NCBI RefSeq assembly: GCF_900155475.1
Contig: NZ_FXAM01000001.1
Location: forward strand, 607,501 to 671,500
Origin: Methylomagnum ishizawai
GTDB lineage: Bacteria; Pseudomonadota; Gammaproteobacteria; Methylococcales; Methylococcaceae
Direction: 5' to 3'
DNA: 64,000 nucleotides
A program made the position numbers and the translations under genes. Shown here in pieces: positions 10,279 to 18,466 of this stretch. The notes beneath the pieces were generated by a model that was given only the letters and a program-made list of their open reading frames with translations, was not told the origin of the DNA and ran no database searches. How positions within the stretch are numbered: position 1 is the first letter of the stretch; the number at the start of each line of letters is the position of its first letter.

Positions 10279-11361
10279 CTACCTGAGTTTCAAGGTGGCG
10301 AGGCCGAACAAGACCAGGATCACGGTGATGATCCAGAAGCGGACGATGACCCGTGGCTCGGGCCAGCCTTTCAGCTCGAAATGGTGGTGGATCGGGGCCA
10401 TGCGGAAGATGCGCCGTCCGGTTAGCTTGAAGGAGGCGACTTGTAGCATGACCGACAGGGTTTCCATCACGAACACGCCGCCCATGATCATCAGCACGAT
10501 TTCCTGCCGCACCAGGATGGCGAGCATTCCCAGTGCCGCGCCCAGGGCCAGCGCCCCCACATCGCCCATGAACACCATGGCCGGGTAGGCGTTGAACCAC
10601 AGGAACCCGAGCCCCGCGCCTAGCAGGGCACCGCAGAACACCACCAATTCGCCCGCCTTGGGGATGTAGGGAATCCCCAGGTATTCGGCGAACACCGCGT
10701 TGCCCGAGGCATAGGCGAAAATCCCCAGGGCGCTGCCGACCAGCACGGTGGGCATGATGGCGAGGCCGTCGAGGCCATCGGTGAGGTTGACCGCGTTGCT
10801 GGTGCCGACGATGACGAAGTACGCCATCACCGGATAGAACCAGCCCATGTTCCAGACGATCTGCTTGAAGAAGGGCACGATGAACTGGGTTTCGGCGGGC
10901 ACGCTGGCGGTGTTGTAGAGGAACAGCGCGGCGGCCATGCCGCAGACCGATTGCCAGAAATATTTGTCCCGCGCCGCCAACCCCTTGCTGTTGCGGAGGA
11001 TGAGCTTTTTGTAATCGTCCACGAAGCCGATCACGCCATAAGCCAGCGTCACCAGCAGGATGACCCAGATATAGCGGTTGCCGAGGTCGGCCCAGAGCAA
11101 GGTGCTGATGGCGATGGAGACCAGGATCAGGGCACCGCCCATGGTCGGGGTGCCGGCCTTGGAAAAATGGCTTTGCGGGCCGTCGTCGCGGACGCTCTGG
11201 CCGATCTTGTATTTGCTGAGCTGGCGGATCATGGCCGGTCCCACGATGAACGAAATCACCAGGGCCGTCAGCACGCCCAGGATGCCCCGGAACGTCAGGT
11301 AATGGAATACCCGGAAAACGTCGAAATGGCTTTCCAGCAGTTCGGCGATTTTCAGCAGCAT
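10279..11361 (-). CDS. mraY: Phospho-MurNAc-pentapeptide translocase MraY
   Basis: MraY moves phospho-MurNAc-pentapeptide onto undecaprenyl phosphate to make lipid I. The product is 360 residues, the same as E. coli MraY, with about ten membrane helices. The catalytic cytoplasmic motifs are all present: VDDYKK, the [10 protein letters not shown] magnesium site and [12 protein letters not shown]. The ATG at 11361 is chosen because it gives [13 protein letters not shown] at the N-terminus; it overlaps the murF end by 10 bp. Confidence 0.98.
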   Translation of the reverse strand: MLLKIAELLESHFDVFRVFHYLTFRGILGVLTALVISFIVGPAMIRQLSKYKIGQSVRDDGPQSHFSKAGTPTMGGALILVSIAISTLLWADLGNRYIWVILLVTLAYGVIGFVDDYKKLILRNSKGLAARDKYFWQSVCGMAAALFLYNTASVPAETQFIVPFFKQIVWNMGWFYPVMAYFVIVGTSNAVNLTDGLDGLAIMPTVLVGSALGIFAYASGNAVFAEYLGIPYIPKAGELVVFCGALLGAGLGFLWFNAYPAMVFMGDVGALALGAALGMLAILVRQEIVLMIMGGVFVMETLSVMLQVASFKLTGRRIFRMAPIHHHFELKGWPEPRVIVRFWIITVILVLFGLATLKLR

Positions 11362-12722
11362 GGGGCGTCTCCCACACGCAGGGCCGCGACGATCCGCTCC
11401 ATGCGCTGGCTGCGCGAACCCTTGACCAGCAGCGCCGCGCCCTGGGGCAGTTCGGTGGCGAGGCGTTCGATCATTTCTTCCTGGGTCTGGCAATAGGTGG
11501 CGTCCGCGCCGAAGGCCGCGACCGCCCGTTCGGCGTTCGGCCCGACCGCGAACAGGCGCTTGACGCCCATCTGCTTGGCTTGCTGGCCGATGCCGGCGTG
11601 GAGTTCCGGGCTATCCGTGCCCAGTTCGCCCAAAGCGCCCAAAGCGACCCAAGGCTCGCCCGGCAGGTCCACCAAGACCGCCAGCGCCGCGCCGAAGGAA
11701 CTGGGGTTGGCATTATAGGCGTCGTTGATGAGCAGGCTGCCGCGTGGCCCCGCCACGGGTTCCAGGCGTCCCGGTACCGGGGTCATCCGGGCCAAGCCCT
11801 GGGCGATTTGTTCGGGGGTGAGTCCTAGCGCCAAAGCCGCGCCCGTCGCGGCCAATGCATTCGTCACGTTGTGACGGCCGGCTAAAGCCAAAGCCATGGG
11901 AAAGCGTTCTCCTTGGTGGATGAGGTCGAAGGTGGTGCGGAACCCGGTCTCGCCGAGACCCATGCGGATGGAAGCGGGATCGGCGCGGACCGCCGCCCGT
12001 TCGGACAGGCCGAAGCCCAGCACGCGGCGTCCGTCCGCGAGGCCGCACCAGAAATCGAAGAAGCGGTCGTCGGCGTTCAGCACCGCGACGCCTTGCGCCG
12101 ACAGCGCAGCGATCAACTCGCCCTTGGCGCGGGCCACGCCTTCCAGCGAGCCGAAGCCTTCCAGATGGGACGCGCCCGCGTTGGTGAGGATGATCACGTC
12201 CGGTTGGACGAGTTGGCTGGTATAGGCGATTTCCCCGGCGTGGTTGGCCCCCATTTCGATGACGCCATAGCGATGTTCCGGTGCCAGCTTGAGCAGGGTC
12301 AGCGGGACGCCATAATCGTTGTTGAGGTTGCCTTGGGTTTTGAGCGTGGGACCGGCGACGCCCAGCGCCGCCGCCACCATCTCCTTGACCGTGGTCTTGC
12401 CGTTGCTGCCGGTGATGCCGACGATTTTCCCCTGCCAGCGCCGACGCCACGCGGCCCCGAGCCGGCCCAGGGCGATGCGGCCATCGGCGACGCGCAATTG
12501 CGGGATGGGGAGTTCCGCGAAGCGCTCGACCAGGGCCGCGCCCGCGCCCGCGTCCATCGCCGCCGTTACGAAGTCGTTGCCGTCGAAACGTGCGCCGCGG
12601 ATGGCGACATAGAGGTCGCCCGGTTTGAGGCTGCGGGTGTCTATGCTGACCGTCGCGAATACGGCGTCTTCGCCGCGCAATTCGCCGCCAACGATGGGTT
12701 GGAGTTCGGATAGGCGCATCAT
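11352..12722 (-). CDS. murF: UDP-MurNAc-tripeptide--D-Ala-D-Ala ligase MurF
   Basis: MurF adds the D-Ala-D-Ala made by Ddl, completing the pentapeptide precursor. The 456-residue product has the P-loop [15 protein letters not shown], the [10 protein letters not shown] segment and the [13 protein letters not shown] motif near the C-terminal domain, all typical of MurF. Two consecutive ATG codons lie at 12722 and 12719. The first gives a 4-bp overlap with the murE stop and is preferred. Confidence 0.97.
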   Translation of the reverse strand: MMRLSELQPIVGGELRGEDAVFATVSIDTRSLKPGDLYVAIRGARFDGNDFVTAAMDAGAGAALVERFAELPIPQLRVADGRIALGRLGAAWRRRWQGKIVGITGSNGKTTVKEMVAAALGVAGPTLKTQGNLNNDYGVPLTLLKLAPEHRYGVIEMGANHAGEIAYTSQLVQPDVIILTNAGASHLEGFGSLEGVARAKGELIAALSAQGVAVLNADDRFFDFWCGLADGRRVLGFGLSERAAVRADPASIRMGLGETGFRTTFDLIHQGERFPMALALAGRHNVTNALAATGAALALGLTPEQIAQGLARMTPVPGRLEPVAGPRGSLLINDAYNANPSSFGAALAVLVDLPGEPWVALGALGELGTDSPELHAGIGQQAKQMGVKRLFAVGPNAERAVAAFGADATYCQTQEEMIERLATELPQGAALLVKGSRSQRMERIVAALRVGDAPCC

Positions 12723-14236
12723 AAGGAGCGGGCTGTGGAGGAGGAGGGGAGGATGGATAAGATGTCTTGGACGACCTGCCGGTCGTTGAAAGGATATTTG
12801 TGGCCTTGGATTTCCTGGGTGGATTCGTGGCCCTTGCCCGCGACCAGGACCAAATCTTCGGGGGTGGCGTGCTCCAGGGCGTAGGCGATGGCGGCGCGGC
12901 GGTCGCGGCGGCATACGAGGTCGTCGCGTCGGCAACCGGCGAGGATGTCGCTGAGGATGGCATCGCCGTCTTCGGAGCGGGGATTGTCGTCGGTCAGCAC
13001 CACGTGGTCGGCCAGCCGCTCGGCGATGGCTCCCATTTGCGGGCGCTTGCCGCGGTCGCGGTCGCCGCCGCAGCCGAACACCACCCACAAGCGTCCCGCG
13101 CAATGGCCGCGCAGGCTGTGCAGCACGCTGGCCAGGGCATCGGGGGTATGGGCGTAATCGACCACGACTTGGCGACCGTGCCCGGCGAAGCTTTCCATGC
13201 GCCCCGGTACGGCGCGGACTTGGCCTAGGGCTTTTGCGGCGGGCGTCAACTCCCAACCCAGCGCCAGCAAGACGGCCAGGGTCGCGGCCAGATTCTCGAC
13301 GTTGTAATCGCCGAACACCGGGGCGCTGATCTGTGCGCTGCTGCCCGCGTAATGGGCCGTGAAGGACACGCCGCCCGTTTCGTGGCGGACTTCCCGGATT
13401 GCCAGCAGGGGCACGGCGGAGTCCCGGCTGCTGCCCATTTTGGTGAAGCCGATGGCCCGCACGGCGGCGGGTTTCCGGGCCAGGATGGCCTCGGCGCTGG
13501 CGTCGTCGGCGTTGAACACCACGAATTCGAGGCCGGGCCAATCCAGCAGCCGCAGTTTGGCTTCCAGGTAGGCCTCCATGCTGCCGTGGTAATCGAGATG
13601 GTCGCGGGTGAAATTGGTATAGAGCGCCCCTTTGAACCGGACGCCGTTAAGCCGGCCTTGTTCCAGGCCGTGGGACGAGGCTTCCATCGCCACCGAGCGG
13701 AAGCCCAAGCCGAGCAGTTCGCCAAGGATGCGATGGATTTCGATGGCGTCGGGGGTGGTGTGGGTGGTCGCTTGCAACGCGCCGGGCCGGCCCCAGCCCA
13801 AAGTGCCCAGCACGGCGCTATTTTCCAAGGCTTGGGCCAGGAAATGGCTGCACGAGGTTTTGCCGTTGGTGCCGGTGATGCCGATGAGGGCGTCGAAGCC
13901 GCGGGAAGGTTCGCCGAAGAAGCGGTCGGCGATGAGACCGATGTTCCCGGCCAGGTCCGCCACCGGGATACAAGGAACCGCCGTGATCGCGCCGGCCAAC
14001 TCCGTGCCGCCGCCCTGGGGTTCGTAGAGGATGGTCGCGCAGCCGTTCTGGATCGCCTGACCGGCGTGGGCTAGGCCATGGATGCGCTGGCCGCGTAGCG
14101 CGACGAACCCATCGCCCGCCCGGATGTGTCGGCTATCGTGGCCCAAGCCGCCGACCGAGATGGCGGGCGGGGCGGTTTCGGTGAAACCGGCCAGCAATCT
14201 TGGTAAGTCGAAAGGGTGGGCATCGGCCAGACTCAT
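12719..14236 (-). CDS. murE: UDP-MurNAc-tripeptide synthetase MurE
   Basis: MurE adds the third stem residue. The 505-residue product has the P-loop GITGTNGKTSCSHFL, the VAMEASSHGLEQGR motif and VDYAHTPDAL. The motif TDDNPR near residue 415 marks meso-diaminopimelate specificity, the norm for Gram-negative cell walls (family knowledge). It overlaps ftsI and murF by 4 bp on each side. Confidence 0.97.
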   Translation of the reverse strand: MSLADAHPFDLPRLLAGFTETAPPAISVGGLGHDSRHIRAGDGFVALRGQRIHGLAHAGQAIQNGCATILYEPQGGGTELAGAITAVPCIPVADLAGNIGLIADRFFGEPSRGFDALIGITGTNGKTSCSHFLAQALENSAVLGTLGWGRPGALQATTHTTPDAIEIHRILGELLGLGFRSVAMEASSHGLEQGRLNGVRFKGALYTNFTRDHLDYHGSMEAYLEAKLRLLDWPGLEFVVFNADDASAEAILARKPAAVRAIGFTKMGSSRDSAVPLLAIREVRHETGGVSFTAHYAGSSAQISAPVFGDYNVENLAATLAVLLALGWELTPAAKALGQVRAVPGRMESFAGHGRQVVVDYAHTPDALASVLHSLRGHCAGRLWVVFGCGGDRDRGKRPQMGAIAERLADHVVLTDDNPRSEDGDAILSDILAGCRRDDLVCRRDRRAAIAYALEHATPEDLVLVAGKGHESTQEIQGHKYPFNDRQVVQDILSILPSSSTARSL

Positions 14237-15960
14237 GCGGGTTCGTCCTGTCGGCCCGCCATCAGGGGGGTGGGTTCGTCGGGGGTGATGTTCAACAGGC
14301 GCAACGCGCCTTCCATGACGCTGGAAAACACCGGCGCGGCCACGGCACCGCCATAGTATTCGCCCGCCGAGGGTTCGTCGATCATCACCACCATCACCAA
14401 ACGCGGCTTGCTGGACGGGGCCAGTCCCGTGAACAAGGACATATATAAGGATTCGGTGTAGCCGTGGGCACCGGATTTCTTCACGGTGCCGGTCTTGCCC
14501 GAGACCCGGAAGCCGGGGATGGCGGCTTTTTGCGCGGTGCCACCGGTGGAGACCACGCTTTCCAGCATGGTGCGGACCGTGGTGGCGGTTTTGGCGGACA
14601 TGATGCGGTGGGCTTCCGGCGGGGTGTCGCGTTTGAGCAGGCTGACCATGGGGATCACGCCGTCGTTGGCCAGGGAGGTATAGGCGCGGGCCAGTTGCGC
14701 GGTCGAGGTGGACACGCCATAACCGAAGGACAGGGTGGCTTGCTCGAAGGCGTTCCAGCCTTGGTAATCGGCCAAACGGCCATGGGCTTCGCCGGGGAAA
14801 CCGCTGTCTAAAGGCTGGCCGAAGCCCAGATTGTTATAAAAGGCCCAGAATTTCTTGGGCGGTACGCTGAGTGCGATCTTGGTCACGCCCACGTTGCTGG
14901 ATTTTTGCAGAATGCCGGTCACGTCCAGGCTGCCATAGCTATGGACATCCTTGACGATGTTGTGGCCGACCCGCAATTGTCCGCCCGCCGTGCTATAGAC
15001 GGTATTGGGATGGGTCAGGCCGAGTTCCAGGGCGCAGGCCACGGCGAAAGGTTTCATGGTGGAGCCGGGTTCGTACAAATCGGTGATGGCCCGGTTGCGG
15101 GAAGGATTGCCCTTGAGCTTGCCCCGGCTGTTGGGGTTGTAGGAGGGCTGGTTGACCATGGCCAGGACTTCGCCGGTCTGGCTGTCCAGCAAGACCAGGG
15201 AGCCCGAGCGGGCGCGGTGCTGCATGACCGCTTTTTTCAGCTCGCGGTAGGCCAGATATTGCAGGCGCTCGTCGATGCTCAGGGTCAAATCCTTCCCCGG
15301 CACCGGCAGGCGGATGTTTTCCAGGTCTTCGATGATGCGGCGCTTGCCGTCGCGGATGATGCGTTTCGCGCCATCGGTGCCGCGCAACGAGGCGTCGAAG
15401 CCGAGTTCCATACCTTCCTGGCCCTTGTCTTCGATATCGGTGAAACCCAGCAGATGGGCGGTTACTTCGCCGGTCGGGTAATAGCGGCGGTATTCGCGCT
15501 CGTCGTAAACGCCGGGGATGCCCAGCGCCATGGCTTGATCGACCAGTTCCGGGTTCATGCGCCGCTTGATGTAGGCGAAACCACGGTGGTCGTCCTGGCC
15601 GACGCGCTGCTTAATCTCCTTGACCGACATGCCCACCAGATCGGCCAGGGCCTTCAATTGCCCGTGCGCGACCTCGGCCTTGAGGAATTCCTTGGGGTTG
15701 ATCCAGATCGATTTCACCGGGGTGCTGACCGCCAGCAATTCGCCGTTGCGGTCGATGATGCGGCCCCGGTGGGCGGGCACGGGCAGGATGCCGACATGGC
15801 GCAAATCCCCTTGCTGCTTGAGGAACTGCCGGTCCAGCACTTGCAAAAACACCGCCCGCCCGATCAAGACGGTCATGGCGCACAGGATCAGCATCAGCAA
15901 AAAACGCCAGCGACCGCTGTAATCGTCTTCTTTCACCACGTTCGGTTGGATGATTCGCAT
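14233..15960 (-). CDS. ftsI: Septal penicillin-binding protein 3 (FtsI)
   Basis: FtsI is the transpeptidase that crosslinks septal peptidoglycan together with FtsW. The 575-residue product has one membrane helix near residues 20-40 and a PBP dimerisation domain starting near VPAHRGRIIDRNG. The transpeptidase domain carries EPGSTMKPF (SxxK serine), SSN (SxN) and SGKTGT (KTG), so it looks fully active. It starts 15 bp after ftsL and overlaps murE by 4 bp. Confidence 0.97.
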   Translation of the reverse strand: MRIIQPNVVKEDDYSGRWRFLLMLILCAMTVLIGRAVFLQVLDRQFLKQQGDLRHVGILPVPAHRGRIIDRNGELLAVSTPVKSIWINPKEFLKAEVAHGQLKALADLVGMSVKEIKQRVGQDDHRGFAYIKRRMNPELVDQAMALGIPGVYDEREYRRYYPTGEVTAHLLGFTDIEDKGQEGMELGFDASLRGTDGAKRIIRDGKRRIIEDLENIRLPVPGKDLTLSIDERLQYLAYRELKKAVMQHRARSGSLVLLDSQTGEVLAMVNQPSYNPNSRGKLKGNPSRNRAITDLYEPGSTMKPFAVACALELGLTHPNTVYSTAGGQLRVGHNIVKDVHSYGSLDVTGILQKSSNVGVTKIALSVPPKKFWAFYNNLGFGQPLDSGFPGEAHGRLADYQGWNAFEQATLSFGYGVSTSTAQLARAYTSLANDGVIPMVSLLKRDTPPEAHRIMSAKTATTVRTMLESVVSTGGTAQKAAIPGFRVSGKTGTVKKSGAHGYTESLYMSLFTGLAPSSKPRLVMVVMIDEPSAGEYYGGAVAAPVFSSVMEGALRLLNITPDEPTPLMAGRQDEPA

Positions 15961-15975
15961 GTCGGCGCGACTCGT

Positions 15976-16233
15976 CTAAGGGTTGATGTAAAGGGTCGAT
16001 TCACGGGCGGGCAGCACCATGCCCAGGCGGGCGCGGGCCATTTTCTCGATGCGGCTGTGCTCGGCGAAGGTGTTTTGTTCCAACTGCAATTGGCCCCATT
16101 CCTCGTCGTAGGCGTCGAGGGCTTGCTCCAGCCGCTGGACCTCGGCGAACAACATGCGCGAGCGGTATTTCGTGTACACCACGCCCAGGGCGGAGGCCAC
16201 GGCGACGGCGACCAGTACCAGCAGGGTTCTCAT
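15976..16233 (-). CDS. ftsL: Cell division protein FtsL
   Basis: FtsL is a small bitopic protein that pairs with FtsB and FtsQ and activates FtsW-FtsI. The 85-residue product has almost no cytoplasmic tail, one membrane helix at about residues 3-20 ([17 protein letters not shown]), then a charged heptad-like coiled coil ([20 protein letters not shown]). The ATG at 16233 overlaps the rsmH stop by 4 bp. Low sequence conservation is normal for FtsL; position between rsmH and ftsI makes the call firm. Confidence 0.92.
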   Translation of the reverse strand: MRTLLVLVAVAVASALGVVYTKYRSRMLFAEVQRLEQALDAYDEEWGQLQLEQNTFAEHSRIEKMARARLGMVLPARESTLYINP

Positions 16234-17165
16234 GCGGAAAGCCGCTCGGCGATCCGTAGTACCGCGCTGCGCGCCCTGGGATTTTCGGCGGTTTCCTCGG
16301 CGCTGGGTAGGATGGCTTTGCCGATCCGGGCCAGCCGCGGGGCGCGTTCGTCCGGCGCGGGCCAAGGCATCGGCGTGGAGCCGCCATTTCGCGATTCGTC
16401 GCGCATGAAGCGCTTCACGATCCGGTCTTCCAAGGAATGAAATGAAATCACCGCCATGCGCCCCCCCGGTCGCAAGATTTCCAAGGCTTGCCGCAAACCC
16501 GCTTCGAGTTCTTCGAGTTCATGGTTGATATGAATCCTGATGGCTTGGAAGCTCCGGGTCGCCGGGTGTTTGCCCTTTTCACGGGTCGGCGCGGCGGCGG
16601 CGATCAGGCCGGCCAGTTCCGCCGTGGTCGAGAGCGGCTGATTGGAACGCCGCGCCACGATGGCCTGGGCGATACGCCGGGCATAGCGTTCTTCGCCGTA
16701 ATCCCGCAACACCCGTATCAGTTCGTTCTCGGAGACATCGGCCAGCCATTCGGCGGCGGTGATGCCCCGGCCCGTGTCCATCCGCATATCGAGCGGGCCA
16801 TCACGCATGAAGCTGAAGCCCCGCCCGGCCTCGTCGAGTTGGGGCGAGGACACCCCTAGGTCCATGAGGACACCCGCCACTTGTCCAAGACGGCCCCGCT
16901 CCGCGATGAATGCCGCGAGTTGGGCGAAACTGCCATGGACCAATTCCAAGCGCGGATCGGCCCGCAAGGCCAGGGCTTCGGACGAAGCCAGCGCGTCCGG
17001 GTCTTTGTCCAACGCGAGCAGGCGGTCTTGGTCGCCGAGCCGCGCCAGGAGCGCCGTCGTATGGCCGCCACGCCCGAAGGTGCCGTCGACGAAGTAGCCG
17101 CCGCGCTCCGGGGCCAGCCCCGCCACGGCTTCCCGCAACATCACCGGCCTGTGCGGCGCATCCAT
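16230..17165 (-). CDS. rsmH: 16S rRNA m4C1402 methyltransferase RsmH
   Basis: RsmH (MraW) methylates the N4 of C1402 in 16S rRNA. The 311-residue product has the SAM motif [13 protein letters not shown], the [19 protein letters not shown] segment and the late [14 protein letters not shown], all typical of the family. ATG at 17165 is used. A GTG at 17174 that would overlap the mraZ stop as GTGA and add three residues is a real alternative; neither has a strong ribosome binding site. Confidence 0.96.
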   Translation of the reverse strand: MDAPHRPVMLREAVAGLAPERGGYFVDGTFGRGGHTTALLARLGDQDRLLALDKDPDALASSEALALRADPRLELVHGSFAQLAAFIAERGRLGQVAGVLMDLGVSSPQLDEAGRGFSFMRDGPLDMRMDTGRGITAAEWLADVSENELIRVLRDYGEERYARRIAQAIVARRSNQPLSTTAELAGLIAAAAPTREKGKHPATRSFQAIRIHINHELEELEAGLRQALEILRPGGRMAVISFHSLEDRIVKRFMRDESRNGGSTPMPWPAPDERAPRLARIGKAILPSAEETAENPRARSAVLRIAERLSA

Positions 17166-17170
17166 GGCGC

Positions 17171-17629
17171 TCACAAGGACAAGGTGCCGAGTTCGGGCGG
17201 CAAATCCGCGTTGTCGCCGAGCCGTTCCGTCTCGATCCATTCGTCGCGGCTGCGGTTCCAGGTGTCCTCGTCCCATAGCTCGAATTTGTTGCCCTGGCCG
17301 ATCAGGGCGACGCGCTTTTCGAGCAGGGCGAACCTACGCAAAGGTTCCGGGATCAAGCACCGCCCTTGGCTATCCAGTTGGCACTCGGCGGCGTGGCCGA
17401 TCAGTAAGCGTTGCAATCGTTTGGCCTGTTGGTTCAAGGCGGGGAGTTGGACGAGCTTGCGTTCGATGTCTTCGAATTCCGGGAGGGGGTAGAGCAACAG
17501 GCACTTATCCAGGCCGACTGTGATGACTAATTGGTTGTCGCAGCATTCGTCCAATTCGGCCCGGTAACGGGTGGGGACGGCCAAGCGCCCCTTGTCGTCC
17601 AGGTGGATGGAACTGACGCCACGAAACAA
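17171..17629 (-). CDS. mraZ: Transcriptional regulator MraZ (TTG start)
   Basis: MraZ is a ring-forming AbrB-like DNA-binding protein that represses its own dcw promoter. The 152-residue product carries two tandem SpoVT/AbrB-like halves: [22 protein letters not shown] at the N-terminus, given in part, and [15 protein letters not shown] in the middle. The start codon is TTG at 17629-17627, preceded by AAGGGGG with about 5 bp spacing; starting there restores the conserved MFRG N-terminus. It is the first gene of the dcw operon and lies just downstream of candidate MraZ boxes. Confidence 0.95.
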   Translation of the reverse strand: MFRGVSSIHLDDKGRLAVPTRYRAELDECCDNQLVITVGLDKCLLLYPLPEFEDIERKLVQLPALNQQAKRLQRLLIGHAAECQLDSQGRCLIPEPLRRFALLEKRVALIGQGNKFELWDEDTWNRSRDEWIETERLGDNADLPPELGTLSL

Positions 17630-17642
17630 AAAACCCCCTTAT

Positions 17643-17677
17643 CGCCATCCAGCCCCATTTTTCTTCACTTTTCGCCA
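17643..17677 (-). promoter_or_regulatory. Candidate MraZ operator, four boxes at 10-bp period
   Basis: Read on the minus strand, TGGCG (17673-17677), TGAAG (17663-17667), TGGGG (17653-17657) and TGGCG (17643-17647) are spaced exactly 10 bp apart, one helical turn. Known MraZ operators are direct TGGGN-type repeats separated by 5 nt in the mraZ leader, so position and spacing fit. The second box is the weakest. Autoregulation here is inferred. Confidence 0.75.
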
Positions 17678-17687
17678 CTCGCACGGG

Positions 17688-17716
17688 AATATAGAAACCT
17701 ACCGCAGGCAAGTCAA
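17688..17716 (-). promoter_or_regulatory. Sigma70-like promoter of the dcw cluster
   Basis: On the minus strand TTGACT (17716-17711) is followed by a 17-bp spacer and TATATT (17693-17688). This predicts a transcript start near 17681, about 52 nt before the mraZ TTG, placing the MraZ boxes in the first 40 nt of the transcript. It is the only good promoter seen for the 16-gene cluster. Confidence 0.75.
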
Positions 17717-18129
17717 GACGATGTATGGAATATATTTTCAATGACCGTGTTGTTACGATGGTGTTGGCTGTTTGAGGATGGGGTGGTGATTGAAATTATT
17801 TTGGATTCAATGGCTTGCGGATAGGGCGCGGGATTGCGCCAGGGGTCTGGGCGGCGTGTGACGGGGTTGGATCGAACGGTGAACGTTACGTCGGCCTATC
17901 GGGGGCGGAGTGGGTTGGCGGTGTCGGACGGGGTTAGGGTTTTAGAATGGGCCACCCATTCCCGGTCGGTTTGTCGCGGGGCCGGCCGGGGGTTTGGGCG
18001 GGGTGTGGATGCGATAGATTCCGGCGGGGTGGGCGGGAAAGGTTTCCCAGGTTGGAGGCGGGTTCGGCACCCGGTCGGGGAACGGATGCCGTGGCGGGTG
18101 TCCCGTGTGGCTGGGAACGGCGGGTGGCC
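17717..18129. other. Intergenic stretch without a recognised gene
   Basis: About 410 bp lie between the dcw promoter and the DUF2892-like gene. The part near 17720-17820 is AT-richer; the rest is G-rich on the plus strand. Short open frames on both strands have no start context or protein-like composition. An inverted repeat GAATGGG/CCCATTC lies near 17945-17961. No RNA gene or terminator was recognised. Confidence 0.5.
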
Positions 18130-18387
18130 TCAGTGGTGTCCGCCGCAGCAACCGGCGGCGGGCATTTCTTCGCCCGGCTGCACGGTGCTTTTGCTCATCC
18201 CGGAATAGACCGGGCACCAGCGCAGCTTGGCGGTGGCGACCAGGACACCGCCGACGACCAAAAGCGGGATGTTCGCCATGAACACCGATGCCAGCAAAGC
18301 GCCGATGCCCACGCCGTAGCGGATTTTCTGTTCTTGCAGGCCGATATTCAGTTCGCGCTGCGTCATGCGTTTGAAATCGAAGTTCAT
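18130..18387 (-). CDS. Small DUF2892-like membrane protein
   Basis: The 85-residue product starts MNFDFKRMTQRELN. It has a hydrophobic hairpin, roughly residues 24-50 (YGVGIGALLASVFM, then IPLLVVGGVLVATAKL), and ends in a cysteine- and histidine-rich tail, CCGGHH. The layout resembles DUF2892/YgaP-type membrane segments; the function is unknown. The Cys-His tail and Cys58 (RWCPVY) could bind metal or thiols, which is inference. TAGGAG lies about 8 bp upstream of the ATG. It is divergent from uvrD and its promoter would share the 18388-18466 gap. Confidence 0.75.
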   Translation of the reverse strand: MNFDFKRMTQRELNIGLQEQKIRYGVGIGALLASVFMANIPLLVVGGVLVATAKLRWCPVYSGMSKSTVQPGEEMPAAGCCGGHH

Positions 18388-18454
18388 CGCCGGGCTCCTA
18401 GATTGAAACACTAGATTTTGCTTGCTCGGGCCGGATGGCGCAAGCCGATTCCGG

Positions 18455-18460
18455 TAAAAT
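18455..18460 (+). promoter_or_regulatory. Candidate -10 element of uvrD
   Basis: TAAAAT ends 6 nt before the uvrD ATG, and there is no Shine-Dalgarno sequence between them. If this is the -10 box, transcription would start at or next to the A of the ATG and give a leaderless mRNA. No good -35 is visible. Confidence 0.4.
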
Positions 18461-18466
18461 GCTGCG

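Noticed and set aside
8901-10286. Plus-strand open frame of 461 codons opposite murD
   Set aside because: Antisense shadow; murD carries all family motifs.
17834-18208. Plus-strand frame of 124 codons in the mraZ-DUF2892 gap
   Set aside because: Arg/Gly-rich, no ribosome site, overlaps the real small membrane gene at its end.
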